Origin: Candidatus Sumerlaeaceae bacterium
GTDB lineage: Bacteria > Sumerlaeota > Sumerlaeia > Sumerlaeales > Sumerlaeaceae
Direction: 5' to 3'
Assembly: GCA_019695055.1 (NCBI GenBank)
Contig: JAIBAT010000155.1
Coordinates: 1 to 64,000 of the forward strand
DNA: 64,000 nt
The notes under the pieces are model-generated. The model was given only the letters and a program-made list of their open reading frames with translations. It ran no database searches and was not told the DNA's origin. Position 1 is the stretch's first letter. Each line of letters opens with the position of its first letter. Shown piece by piece: positions 1 through 7,833 of this stretch. The translations under genes were made by a program, and so were the position numbers.

Positions 1-899
1 CCATCGGCCGCGCCATTCGTCGCGCCCGCTCAGGCCTCAAGGATCCCGGACGCCCCACCGCGTCGTTCATCTTCCTTGGCCCCACCGGTGTCGGGAAGAC
101 CGAGCTCGCAAAGGCCCTTGCCGAGTTCATGTTCGGCCAGGAGGACGCTCTCATCCGTATCGACATGAGTGAGTACATGGAAAAATATTCCGTGTCCCGC
201 CTGCTCGGTGCCCCTCCAGGGTACGTCGGCTATGAGGAGGGCGGCCAGCTCACCGAGAAGGTGCGCCAGAAGCCTTACTCCGTGGTTCTTCTCGACGAAA
301 TCGAGAAGGCTCACCCCGACGTGTTCAACCTGCTGCTGCAGGTCCTCGACGATGGCCGCCTCACCGATTCATGGGGCCATGTCGTGGACTTCCGCAACAC
401 GGTCATCATCATGACTTCCAACGTCGGCACGCGCAAGCTCAAGAAGGGCGGCACCCTCGGCTTCACCTCCGAGGATGATGAAGATTACGAGGCCGTGAAG
501 ACGAAGGTCATTGGCGCCATGAAGCAGTTGTTTAACCCCGAGTTCATCAACCGCCTCGACGAGATCATCGTCTTCAAGGGGCTCGACCGCGCCGACATCG
601 AGAAGATCGTCGACATCATGATGGAGCGGGTCAACAAGCGCCTTGCGGACAAGAAGATCAGCATCACCTTCACCGCCGAGGCAAAACAGTTCCTCGTCGA
701 GAAGGGCTATGACAGCGAATACGGCGCGCGGCCCATGCGGCGCGCCATCCAGAAGTATGTCGAGGACCCGCTGTCCCAGCTCATCATCGAGGCGGCACTC
801 CCCGAGGGCAACGTCGTAGTCGATCTCGATACGGTGAAGAACGAATTGACCTTCACTCCCACCGCGAACCTCGAACCAGCCGGCGAAGGCGCCAAGTAA
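1..899 (+). CDS. clpC: ATP-dependent Clp protease ATP-binding subunit ClpC, C-terminal part (cut by window start)
   Basis: The reading frame is open from base 3 and gives about 298 residues, the second AAA+ module of an Hsp100 unfoldase. ClpC rings unfold proteins and feed them to ClpP. Visible elements are Walker A GPTGVGKT (visible residues 26-33), Walker [10 protein letters not shown], sensor 1 MTSNVG, the arginine-finger region FINRLDE, and the sensor-2 region [19 protein letters not shown] loop reading GGTLGF follows sensor 1, where ClpC carries its ClpP-binding tripeptide. ClpB lacks this, so ClpC is favoured. The N domain, first AAA+ module and M domain lie outside the window. A terminator follows the stop closely, so this is the end of its transcript. 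Confidence 0.95.
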   Translation, partial: IGRAIRRARSGLKDPGRPTASFIFLGPTGVGKTELAKALAEFMFGQEDALIRIDMSEYMEKYSVSRLLGAPPGYVGYEEGGQLTEKVRQKPYSVVLLDEIEKAHPDVFNLLLQVLDDGRLTDSWGHVVDFRNTVIIMTSNVGTRKLKKGGTLGFTSEDDEDYEAVKTKVIGAMKQLFNPEFINRLDEIIVFKGLDRADIEKIVDIMMERVNKRLADKKISITFTAEAKQFLVEKGYDSEYGARPMRRAIQKYVEDPLSQLIIEAALPEGNVVVDLDTVKNELTFTPTANLEPAGEGAK

Positions 900-926
900 T
901 CAACAATCACAAGTCGCACAGAATGG

Positions 927-958
927 AGGGCGGGTTTTCGAACCCGCCCTTTTCTTTT
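927..958 (+). terminator. Rho-independent terminator of clpC
   Basis: A perfect 10-bp stem (927-936 with 941-950) closed by a TTCG tetraloop is followed by TTTCTTTT. It begins 27 bases after the clpC stop. This is a textbook intrinsic terminator. Confidence 0.93.
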
Positions 959-1010
959 ACCAATCCCTCCGTCATAACCCGCCTAGAACCCGTCGTTTGT
1001 CATTCCACCC

Positions 1011-1080
1011 GTTGGAGTTCACGCTTTAGCGTGAAGCTACTGCCTTATCATTCAATTCAACCTGAAGGTTGAACTCCAAC
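1011..1080. repeat. Palindromic REP-like element: closing stem around two hairpins
   Basis: A 10-bp outer inverted repeat (GTTGGAGTTC at 1011-1020, GAACTCCAAC at 1071-1080) encloses two further hairpins, CACGCT/AGCGTG at 1020-1033 and TTCAACCT/AGGTTGAA at 1056-1073. As single strand it could fold into a three-way junction. This organisation is typical of dispersed REP/BIME-type elements. No transposase gene lies nearby. Confidence 0.75.
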
Positions 1081-1110
1081 GGCGGTTCGCCCCCCTTTAT
1101 CCGCTGGTGC

Positions 1111-1151
1111 GAGCACTCCGGTGCCGCACCCCCCGAGGAGCACTCCGGTGC
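1111..1151. repeat. Two direct copies of a short palindromic motif
   Basis: GAGCACTCCGGTGC occurs at 1111-1124 and 1138-1151, a period of 27 bases. Each copy can form a small GCAC/GTGC hairpin. It follows the larger palindromic element directly and sits just upstream of the TMTC-like gene. Confidence 0.65.
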
Positions 1152-1220
1152 GACATCCACAACTTACCCGAACTCCTTTTTGTTTACACCCACCCCCCAA
1201 CCGTTCTCACTCCTTAACCC

Positions 1221-2843
1221 ATGGAGCTCGAAACCTCCCAATCCGACGCACCACCGCCACCACCAGCGCCGCCCCGCGCCCAACCCTTCCTCCACCGTCC
1301 CGGCATCATCGAAACCCTCCTCCTCCTCGCCGCCATCCTCCCTTTCCTGAATTCCCTCACTGGTCCCTTCCTCCTCGACGACGTCCCCCTCATCGAGCGC
1401 AATGCCATGGTCCACCGTCTCGATCTCCTGCCAAAGCTGTGGACCACGGAATACTGGGCTTCCACCGGTGCCGAGTCGAGTCTCTACCGCCCGCTAACCA
1501 TGACAACCTACGCCCTCATGTGGGCCCTCAGCGGCAAGGCGACCTGGCCGTTCCACGCCACGAACATCCTTCTTCACGCGCTCGTCTGCCTGCTGGTGTG
1601 GCGCGTGGGCCTGCGCGCCGCCCGAACCCTGCCCGCTTTTGCCGCTGCATTGCTTTTCGCCGGATTACCGATTCACACCGAGGCCGTTGCCAACATTGTC
1701 GGTCGCGCAGAAATCCTCGTGGCCCTCGGATTCCTCATTTCTCTCGGGGCCTGGAATCGCCTTTTCGATTTATCGCCCCAAACCAGCGTTCAAACAGCGG
1801 CCCTGCCGTTCGTCCAGTTCGCCGCCGGTGCGCTTTTGATGCTGTTCTCCAAGGAAACAGGCCTGTTCCTGGCGGCCTACTTTCTCGTGGAGTCCATTGG
1901 GAATCGCCGGTTCCGCGACCGTGAAAGTCGCGCCCAATGCGCCATTGCCTTCGCCATACTGGCGTCCTGCGTTGCAGTTTACGTCGGTGCCCGGGCCAAC
2001 GCCGTATCCGGTCACTACCTTTCCGATGCCACCTACTCGCTCCACGAACGAATCGCCCTTTCGGCCAGTGCAGCACTGAAGAATCTCGAATTGTTGATTT
2101 TCCCCACGGGCCAACGCGCCCTCTGGCCCCTCCCTGACCTCTATGCAATCGTTTGGCCAGTCGTTGTGGCCGGCATCGCCTCCATCCTGCTCTGTCTCCT
2201 TGCGCCGATCCGCGCCGCATGGCGCTGGACTCCCTTCTCGTCGGCCCTGGTCATATTCTCATTGTCCCTATTGCCCCTGTGCCACCTTGTGCCGAACATC
2301 ATCCACGTTTGGGAACGCGGACTCTACGTCCCCTCCATCGGCCTCGTCCTCGCGATCCACGCCATGCTTACAATGCCCGGGCGCCAATCGACCCTCTCAA
2401 ACAAATGGCTGACCTGGTGCTTTCTCGGAATGGCGGTCTGCATGCCTTTCCAGACTGCGAAACTATCCGGCCTCTACGCCGACAAGCTCCGCTTCTGGGA
2501 ATACCAATACCGCTACAATGAGCGCGACCCCGGCACCGCCCTGAACTACTCGGAAGCCCTCCAGTCCCGAAATCGCACCGCCGATGCCATCGCCGTCCGC
2601 TCCCGCGCCCTGAAGGACCACCCCGACAATGGTGGCCTGGTTCTTTCCCTCGCCACCCTCTACCAGCAAGCCGGCGACCTCCAAAACCTCGACGCCCATC
2701 TCTTGAAGTATTCCATGGCCCCCTTGGATTTCAAAACCCGCACCCAATCCGCCCAGGGCCTCGCCATCCTCGCCAACATGGCCAAAACCCGCAATCTCCC
2801 TGCAGCCGCCGACGCTTTCACCAGCGCTTCCCGCGCAAAGTAA
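1221..2843 (+). CDS. TMTC-like polytopic membrane glycosyltransferase (GT-C fold) with C-terminal TPRs
   Basis: This 540-residue protein has a Pro-rich cytosolic start, about ten hydrophobic segments (residues ~30-410) and a soluble tail with tetratricopeptide-like helices (~420-535). Motifs match the TMTC/DUF1736 family of GT-C enzymes: an early acidic FLLDD, then YRPLT, LHALV, and PIHTEAVANIVGRAE in the second luminal loop. Eukaryotic members transfer mannose from dolichyl-phosphate-mannose to protein Ser/Thr. Bacterial homologues are usually uncharacterised, so the substrate here is unknown. It lies alone between clpC and an opposing MFS gene. A 6-bp hairpin at 2849-2869 follows the stop, but its T tract is weak. 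Confidence 0.8.
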   Translation: MELETSQSDAPPPPPAPPRAQPFLHRPGIIETLLLLAAILPFLNSLTGPFLLDDVPLIERNAMVHRLDLLPKLWTTEYWASTGAESSLYRPLTMTTYALMWALSGKATWPFHATNILLHALVCLLVWRVGLRAARTLPAFAAALLFAGLPIHTEAVANIVGRAEILVALGFLISLGAWNRLFDLSPQTSVQTAALPFVQFAAGALLMLFSKETGLFLAAYFLVESIGNRRFRDRESRAQCAIAFAILASCVAVYVGARANAVSGHYLSDATYSLHERIALSASAALKNLELLIFPTGQRALWPLPDLYAIVWPVVVAGIASILLCLLAPIRAAWRWTPFSSALVIFSLSLLPLCHLVPNIIHVWERGLYVPSIGLVLAIHAMLTMPGRQSTLSNKWLTWCFLGMAVCMPFQTAKLSGLYADKLRFWEYQYRYNERDPGTALNYSEALQSRNRTADAIAVRSRALKDHPDNGGLVLSLATLYQQAGDLQNLDAHLLKYSMAPLDFKTRTQSAQGLAILANMAKTRNLPAAADAFTSASRAK

Positions 2844-3413
2844 CAACCCTGGGCCACTCTGGAGCCCAGCAGTCCTATTTACTACAAGAATGCCCCTTCG
2901 TGTCAGGGCGTTCCCATTTTATGGGTCTGTAAGTGGCTGCAAGGGGTCCTGTGGGAATAGGCAAACCGTTTTCCCCGTGCTATGCCACTTCTCAGATTCA
3001 TCCAATGGTCGCGTCCGTCATCGGACGACGCCAGTGCCCCGATTGCGTGATAATTCAAGAAATAAAAATCATTTAATCGGGCCTTGTTCTTTGAAATTGC
3101 TAAACTTAAAAAATCGCCCGCAAAAAAGTTCCGCGGCCGAAAACCTTTGACAAGCAATGCCGGCGTGGCACGAGCACCTCACCCGTGGATTCGTACGGAA
3201 CTCGCCCCGCAACCATCCGGCAGATCCTGAAATCCTGTCCACTTCACTTTTCGCACATTTAGTGTGTTTCGCGGGCAAGTTTTTAATATTCGGTCAAATG
3301 TGCCTCGCAAACCAAGTCTCATCAACAATCTGCTCGTCCTAATTCCACCGGCAATTAATTCGGGAAAATGCCTCGCAAACCAAACAAACTCAAAACGAAA
3401 GAAGCGTCTAATT
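2844..3413. other. Non-coding region between convergent genes, with short repeats
   Basis: This 570-base stretch holds no credible gene. It contains a weak hairpin at 2849-2869, one copy of a composite repeat at 2935-2967, an AT-rich stretch around 3045-3110, and a 15-base direct repeat TGCCTCGCAAACCAA at 3301-3315 and 3369-3383. Open frames across it lack family signatures and Shine-Dalgarno sequences. Confidence 0.6.
2935..2967 (-). repeat. Composite dispersed repeat, copy A
   Basis: On the minus strand it reads GGTTTGCCTATTCCC, a 10-base spacer, then TTGCAGCC. The same two blocks with the same spacing occur at 39327-39359 on the plus strand. Some similarity extends upstream (CACGGGGA versus CATGGGGG). 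Both copies are intergenic. Confidence 0.6.
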
Positions 3414-4733
3414 CTACGCGGTTAAATCGCCAGTAAGCGACTTCTCTCGCGAGCGGATGCTCAGTGTCAGCCACAGGCACAGCCCACAGGAAATCAGCGC
3501 CAGCAGCGAGCAGAATACGTAAAGGTTCCTGAGCCCCCCGCGATCTGGCAGATGAAGCACGCCGGTCACAAGCCAGCTCATGCCGCGCGACAGGGCGCCG
3601 CCGCCCGTCACCTGCCCGCCAACGAAGTTCCCTAGCAACCCCGCAAGGCCGAAGTAAACGAGCGCAAAAAGTGTCTGGGCGCTCGCTTTCAGGTGGGGGC
3701 CGGCTTGTCGGTTCATGAAGGAGATCGCCGCCGCGTAAAACAGCCCGAAGGTGAAAGCGTGGCTCAGCGAAATGAGGATAATCTGTTCCGGCGTGTCCGC
3801 GTTCCAAACGAGCATCCAGCGAACGGTTTGGACCGCCGCGGCAAACAGGATGAGCCGAATTTCGCCAAATCTGCGAATGAGTCGGTTCGCCGAAAAGAAC
3901 ACCGGCAGCTCCACCAACGCGGCCAGGCTGTAGGACGTGGAGATCAGGATGTTGTCGGCTTTCATGTCCCGCATCAGCAGGGCCTGCATCTGATAGCTCA
4001 GTGTGTGGGCCGCCTGGTAAAAGAAGACCATAACCAGGAACCAGACCACCTCAGGGCGCGCCAGGAAGTGGCGCTGCACGTCGAGGAATCGCGGCCGCTC
4101 GTGGCGCGGTGGGCGGGGCCGTTCGGGAATGGGGAAGAGGAAGCAAAGCCCCACCGCCGTGACAACGAGGTAGGCCTCGAAGATGAAATGCAGGTTCCCC
4201 TTGAAGAGGCGGTCCGCCATGATTCCCACCACAAGGTTGCAGGCAATGAACCCCAGCGAAGCGTAAGCCCGCAGGTTTCCGAAGCGCGCCTCGCTGCCCT
4301 CGTGGGTGAACAGGAACCCATGGATAAGCTGGTAGATGGGCGTGCAGAAGAACTGATAGAAGATGCTGATGAGCAGGAAATCCTGAAGCCGGTTGGCGCG
4401 CCCAAACATGAAAAAGAAACCAGCGGCCCCCAGAGCGCAAAGAACGATGAGGAGTTTCTTGCTCACGCGGACGTCGGCGATATAGCCCCAGAACTGCTGG
4501 AAAAGGAGGATGGAAACGGAGGCAATGCCGACGACGTAGCTGATTTCCCGCGGCGTCAGCCCCACCGTTTCGCGCATATACAGGACGAAGTAGGGGAGGC
4601 TGATCGCCACCGGCATCTGCATGACAAAGAACAGGGCGCGGAAGAGCAGGAACTTTCGTTGGTGGGCCATGGTGTGTTTAAAACCCACTTCCAAGGCGTT
4701 CCGGCCCAAGTGCAAAGAAAAAGGATTCGCCAT
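3414..4733 (-). CDS. Major facilitator superfamily permease
   Basis: This 439-residue protein has about twelve hydrophobic segments in two halves. The segment around FRALFFVMQMPVAISLPYFV resembles the nucleoside:H+ symporter/HcaT-like (MFS_1-like) branch, and cytoplasmic basic loops such as ADVRVSKK match the MFS inter-helix pattern. The substrate cannot be told from sequence. A second Met about 22 residues in (codon at 4670) sits closer to the first helix and is an equally good start. The upstream region is shared with the divergent GNA-repeat gene. Confidence 0.8.
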   Translation of the reverse strand: MANPFSLHLGRNALEVGFKHTMAHQRKFLLFRALFFVMQMPVAISLPYFVLYMRETVGLTPREISYVVGIASVSILLFQQFWGYIADVRVSKKLLIVLCALGAAGFFFMFGRANRLQDFLLISIFYQFFCTPIYQLIHGFLFTHEGSEARFGNLRAYASLGFIACNLVVGIMADRLFKGNLHFIFEAYLVVTAVGLCFLFPIPERPRPPRHERPRFLDVQRHFLARPEVVWFLVMVFFYQAAHTLSYQMQALLMRDMKADNILISTSYSLAALVELPVFFSANRLIRRFGEIRLILFAAAVQTVRWMLVWNADTPEQIILISLSHAFTFGLFYAAAISFMNRQAGPHLKASAQTLFALVYFGLAGLLGNFVGGQVTGGGALSRGMSWLVTGVLHLPDRGGLRNLYVFCSLLALISCGLCLWLTLSIRSREKSLTGDLTA

Positions 4734-4884
4734 CCTGACGGTCTGGTTGTGCTGTTTACCTCACGGTAACCTGTTCAGTTCCAATACATCCCGCGGTTGA
4801 GAGGCGGGGGAGTCGGATGTCGCCGGGGGGCTAAACGCCTGATTCTTCTGGCGATATCTTCTTGAAATGCGAACGGCATTTTGT

Positions 4885-4912
4885 TTGCCTTGAAAGCTGT
4901 CGCATTTATAAG
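4885..4912 (+). promoter_or_regulatory. Candidate sigma-70-type promoter of the GNA-repeat protein gene
   Basis: TTGCCT (4885-4890) and TATAAG (4907-4912) are separated by 16 bases and lie about 65 bases upstream of the ATG at 4979. The assignment rests on pattern alone. Confidence 0.4.
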
Positions 4913-4978
4913 AGGGCGAAATTAGGCGCGGGGGTAAAATCGGCCCCGAATGTTCGCCCCGACCAAGGAGATTGTCCC

Positions 4979-7147
4979 ATGAAGTCAGACCGTAGATTGC
5001 TCTTCTCGACCAGTGCGGTGTTGCTTGTCTGTTCGCTGGCGGTCGCGCAACTGCCGCCAGATCGCCAGCAGGCTCTCGAAGCACTTAGGCAGCGGCGGCA
5101 AGGCCAGCAAAACGCAACGGGGCAGACTCCTGCTGCAGGCCAAACTCAGGGCGCGACAACGGGCCAGGGTGCGGCCCAGGCCCAGGCAACGCCTACGCCC
5201 GTACCCGGTGCAACCGGTGGGCGCGGTAGTCGCAGCGGCGATCGCAACTCAAAAATTCAGGAAGCACTTCAGCAGCGCAATTCCGGCAATGCGGGAAACG
5301 CGGGAAACGCAGGAAATACAGGTAACACAGGCAATGCCGGTAACGCGGGCAATGCAGGAAATGCAGGGTTTACGCAAAAATCCACGAATCAGTCGGGCGG
5401 TAGCAACAGCGACAGACGCGCTAAACTTCAGGAAGCGATGAAACAGCGTGACTCCGGGAACACTGGAAACGCGGGTAATGCAGGCAACGCCGGAAACGCT
5501 GGCAATGCTGGGAATGCAGGATTGACACAGAAATCCGCCACGCTGCCCGGCAGTTCGCGCGGCGGGGATCGCAATTCCAAAATTCAGGAAGCCCTGAAGC
5601 AGCGCGATGCTGGCAATGCCGGCAACGTCGGGACCGCAAACGCTGCCGCCACCGGTGATACAGCCGGCTCGCGCGGCGGAAAGAGCGACCGCAGCAGCCG
5701 CGTTCAGGATTTGATCAACCAGAAAAACGCTGGTACGGGTGACAATGCCGGGGCAACTGACAGTACAGGCGCGACTTCCCGTGCGGCTTCGGGCCGTGGC
5801 GGCAAGAGTGACCGCAGCAGTCGTATCCAGGATGCGTTGAATGAGCGCAACAAGGCACAACTGGGCGATACCGGCACGCCGACGGGCGACACCGGCCAGG
5901 CGGGCATTGGAACCAAGGGCGGCAAGACAGATCGCAGCAGCCGGATTCAGGATATGTTGAACGAACGCAACAAGACGACCGGCATCGGAACGGGCGACAC
6001 GGCTAAAAAGACCGATGTCACACCCGGCGGAGATCGCAACTCGCGGATCAACGACCTGTTGAAGCAGCGCGACGAGGCCCGCAAGGGCAACCTGCCGGGG
6101 CAACTCGGCGAAGGCAAGTCCGGCTTTGGCAAACTAACCGGTGCCGGCGCTGCCGGTGCTGCGGCCGGCCTCGGCGGCAAGGAATTCCAATCGCTGCGCA
6201 AGAATCGCGAACAGTCCTTCCAGGATCGTTTCGCAAAGAAGCAGGAGATTTTCAGCAAGGAAGGCAACACGGTTCGCCCCGGTTTGGACGAGATGTCCAA
6301 GAGCAAGTTCCAGCAGGCGCTGTCCGATCGGAAGAACCCGAACGTCAATGAATTGAAAAACCTCGTTGGCCAGGAGCGCCTTCGTCCGGCCACGCAGATG
6401 GCCCTGGCGCGTGACAAGGACAAGCTCAACTTCCTTGGCGCCAACGTGCAGGCCGACCAGTTGCAGAAGATCGGCTACGCCAACAACAAGATGCTGAACA
6501 AGAACAACATCACGATCATCAACAACGGCACCATCAACTATAAGCCGCAGATCGAAGTAAACGACAACGACCTGAACATCCTGAACGCCGGCCACTATCC
6601 GGCCGGTTGGGCTGTCCCGGGTGCCTGGTATGGTGTCAACAGCGCGGTAAACATCAATATCAACCTCGGCGGGATTTTTGACTATGGCTGCGGCACCTGC
6701 CTGCCGCCGCCGGTGGTCGCTGGCGTCGGCGTCAACATCAACAACTTCAGTTGGAACTACTGGGATGGCCGCTGCTACTACGACCACGACTACGCCATCA
6801 ACCTGTTCATCGGCTGCTGCGGCAAGCAGCGCTATGGCGGTTATGACGGCTGCGTCGTGGACAACCGCTACTTCTGCTACGGCTACGGCTGGGTGGATGG
6901 CTGCATCGATTACGGCGACTGCCGCATGTGGGTGCCCGGCTTCTACACGTGCTACCAGGAGGAAGTCTGCAGCGACTGCGGATGCCAGTACTGGGTTCCC
7001 CCGGTTTACGAGTGGGTTTGGACCGGCTGCTGCTGGGAGGAAGTCCAGACGGACGGCGGTTACTTCGCCCCATACAGCGATCCGGAGTGTCACTACGTGA
7101 CCCGCCATCGCTGGATCCCGGGCCACTACGAATTCTATCGCTGTTAG
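4979..7147 (+). CDS. Secreted modular repeat protein: (Gly-Asn-Ala)n tracts, seven charged motifs, Cys/Tyr/Trp-rich C-terminus
   Basis: This gene predicts 722 residues of unknown function. The ATG at 4979 is chosen because AAGGAG lies 9 bases upstream and a signal peptide follows (~1-24, ending SLAVAQ); the frame is open further upstream without a plausible start. Domains in order: a Gln/Thr/Ala-rich segment; residues ~85-366 with seven copies of a motif near DRxSRIQDxLxxRN, the first ones spaced by GNA tracts of nine and seven triplets; a basic helix-rich stretch (~380-480); an Asn-rich stretch; and ~150 C-terminal residues full of Cys, Tyr and Trp with repeated W(V/I)PG-type motifs and a terminal Cys. 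A structural, surface or adhesive role is possible but only inferred. The gene has its own promoter and a strong terminator. Confidence 0.85.
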   Translation: MKSDRRLLFSTSAVLLVCSLAVAQLPPDRQQALEALRQRRQGQQNATGQTPAAGQTQGATTGQGAAQAQATPTPVPGATGGRGSRSGDRNSKIQEALQQRNSGNAGNAGNAGNTGNTGNAGNAGNAGNAGFTQKSTNQSGGSNSDRRAKLQEAMKQRDSGNTGNAGNAGNAGNAGNAGNAGLTQKSATLPGSSRGGDRNSKIQEALKQRDAGNAGNVGTANAAATGDTAGSRGGKSDRSSRVQDLINQKNAGTGDNAGATDSTGATSRAASGRGGKSDRSSRIQDALNERNKAQLGDTGTPTGDTGQAGIGTKGGKTDRSSRIQDMLNERNKTTGIGTGDTAKKTDVTPGGDRNSRINDLLKQRDEARKGNLPGQLGEGKSGFGKLTGAGAAGAAAGLGGKEFQSLRKNREQSFQDRFAKKQEIFSKEGNTVRPGLDEMSKSKFQQALSDRKNPNVNELKNLVGQERLRPATQMALARDKDKLNFLGANVQADQLQKIGYANNKMLNKNNITIINNGTINYKPQIEVNDNDLNILNAGHYPAGWAVPGAWYGVNSAVNININLGGIFDYGCGTCLPPPVVAGVGVNINNFSWNYWDGRCYYDHDYAINLFIGCCGKQRYGGYDGCVVDNRYFCYGYGWVDGCIDYGDCRMWVPGFYTCYQEEVCSDCGCQYWVPPVYEWVWTGCCWEEVQTDGGYFAPYSDPECHYVTRHRWIPGHYEFYRC
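5285..5365 (+). repeat. In-frame 9-bp tandem repeat encoding Gly-Asn-Ala/Thr, nine units
   Basis: Nine units of GGN-AAY-(GC/AC)N lie inside the secreted repeat-protein gene. Third positions vary between units while the amino acids stay constant, which points to selection on the protein rather than recent slippage. Confidence 0.9.
5456..5518 (+). repeat. In-frame 9-bp tandem repeat encoding Gly-Asn-Ala/Thr, seven units
   Basis: This is the second tract of the same kind, seven units long, followed by a Leu-Thr-Gln-Lys-Ser segment parallel to the Phe-Thr-Gln-Lys-Ser after the first tract. The larger unit, motif plus tract plus TQKS, is therefore itself duplicated. Confidence 0.9.
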
Positions 7148-7181
7148 TTTCGCTTTAGGGCATCAAAATGTTTCAAACCAC

Positions 7182-7222
7182 CCCGGAGAAGTCCCAAGGA
7201 CTTCTCCGGGTTCTGTTTTTTT
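7182..7222 (+). terminator. Rho-independent terminator of the GNA-repeat gene
   Basis: A perfect 13-bp stem (7182-7194 with 7198-7210) with a 3-base loop is followed by TTCTGTTTTTTT. It separates this gene from the GspG-like gene behind it. Confidence 0.95.
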
Positions 7223-7276
7223 CGAGGGAGAATGTTTCGGGAAGGTGCCCCATACTTTTGCTGTGAGGGACAGGCT

Positions 7277-7831
7277 GTGAAAGCGATTCATCCATTGGCC
7301 GTTTGTGTGGCGGCAACCATGCTTCTGGTGGCAAACGCCGGGTTTGCGGGACCAGTCGATATCGCCAACCGCGCCCGCCAGGAAATCGGCGCACCCACCG
7401 CAACCGCCACGTCACAGCGAAACGCTGCCGAGGTGGGTTCCGCCACAGCCATCAGCAGCGCGGCCGCTTCCGGAGTTCACGGTACTGGCAACGGCGCAAG
7501 GGCGGACCAAGCCCGTATCACTGCCGCCAATGGCAGTCTCGGAGCCCTTTCCAAAGCCGTCACCGCCGTTTACCTGGACGTCGCACGCCTTCCTTCGGCC
7601 TCGGAGGGTTTGAACATTCTTCTCGTTCAGCCGGCGGGCCTGAAGACATGGCGGGGCCCTTACATTTCACGTGTATCCTGGAAGGACCCTTTCAGCGACC
7701 CGTGGGGTAATCCCTATCGCTACATAAACACCACGCCCACAGGGAAGAACGCGAGACCCAGCTTTGAAATCAAATCGAACGGTCCAGACGGGCTGCCAGA
7801 CACCGCCGACGACCTGTCCGTGAAGGGCTAA
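7277..7831 (+). CDS. Secreted protein with a type II secretion GspG-like C-terminal domain
   Basis: This gene predicts 184 residues. The GTG at 7277 is preferred: GAGGGA lies 6 bases upstream and a classical signal peptide follows, ending near ANAGFAG. Residues ~90-184 resemble the C-terminal domain of major pseudopilin GspG: an N-terminal helix, then WRGPYI, WKDPFSDPWGNPYRY, and a Ser-Asn-Gly-Pro-Asp-Gly ending like the GspG calcium loop. The prepilin peptidase site (Gly-Phe-Thr-Leu-(x)-Glu followed by a hydrophobic helix) is absent. An Ala/Thr/Ser-rich linker stands in its place. The protein is therefore probably exported as a soluble or anchored domain and not assembled as a standard pseudopilin. 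No other gsp gene is in the window. Confidence 0.75.
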   Translation: MKAIHPLAVCVAATMLLVANAGFAGPVDIANRARQEIGAPTATATSQRNAAEVGSATAISSAAASGVHGTGNGARADQARITAANGSLGALSKAVTAVYLDVARLPSASEGLNILLVQPAGLKTWRGPYISRVSWKDPFSDPWGNPYRYINTTPTGKNARPSFEIKSNGPDGLPDTADDLSVKG

Positions 7832-7833
7832 CT

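Noticed and set aside
2890..3342. Short open frames in the 2.8-3.4 kb gap
   Set aside because: No SD, no conserved composition, many frames overlap each other; treated as non-coding.
5285..5518. CRISPR-like repeated DNA
   Set aside because: The 9-base units are in frame and encode Gly-Asn-Ala; there are no spacers.
6134..7126. A 330-codon minus-strand frame opposite the GNA-repeat gene
   Set aside because: Val/Ala/Asp-rich shadow of the Asn/Tyr/Cys-rich plus-strand gene, which has SD, signal peptide, promoter and terminator.
4979..7831. A new two-gene secretion system of the GNA-repeat and GspG-like proteins
   Set aside because: A very strong terminator separates the two genes, and no shared function is supported. 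Kept as separate findings.
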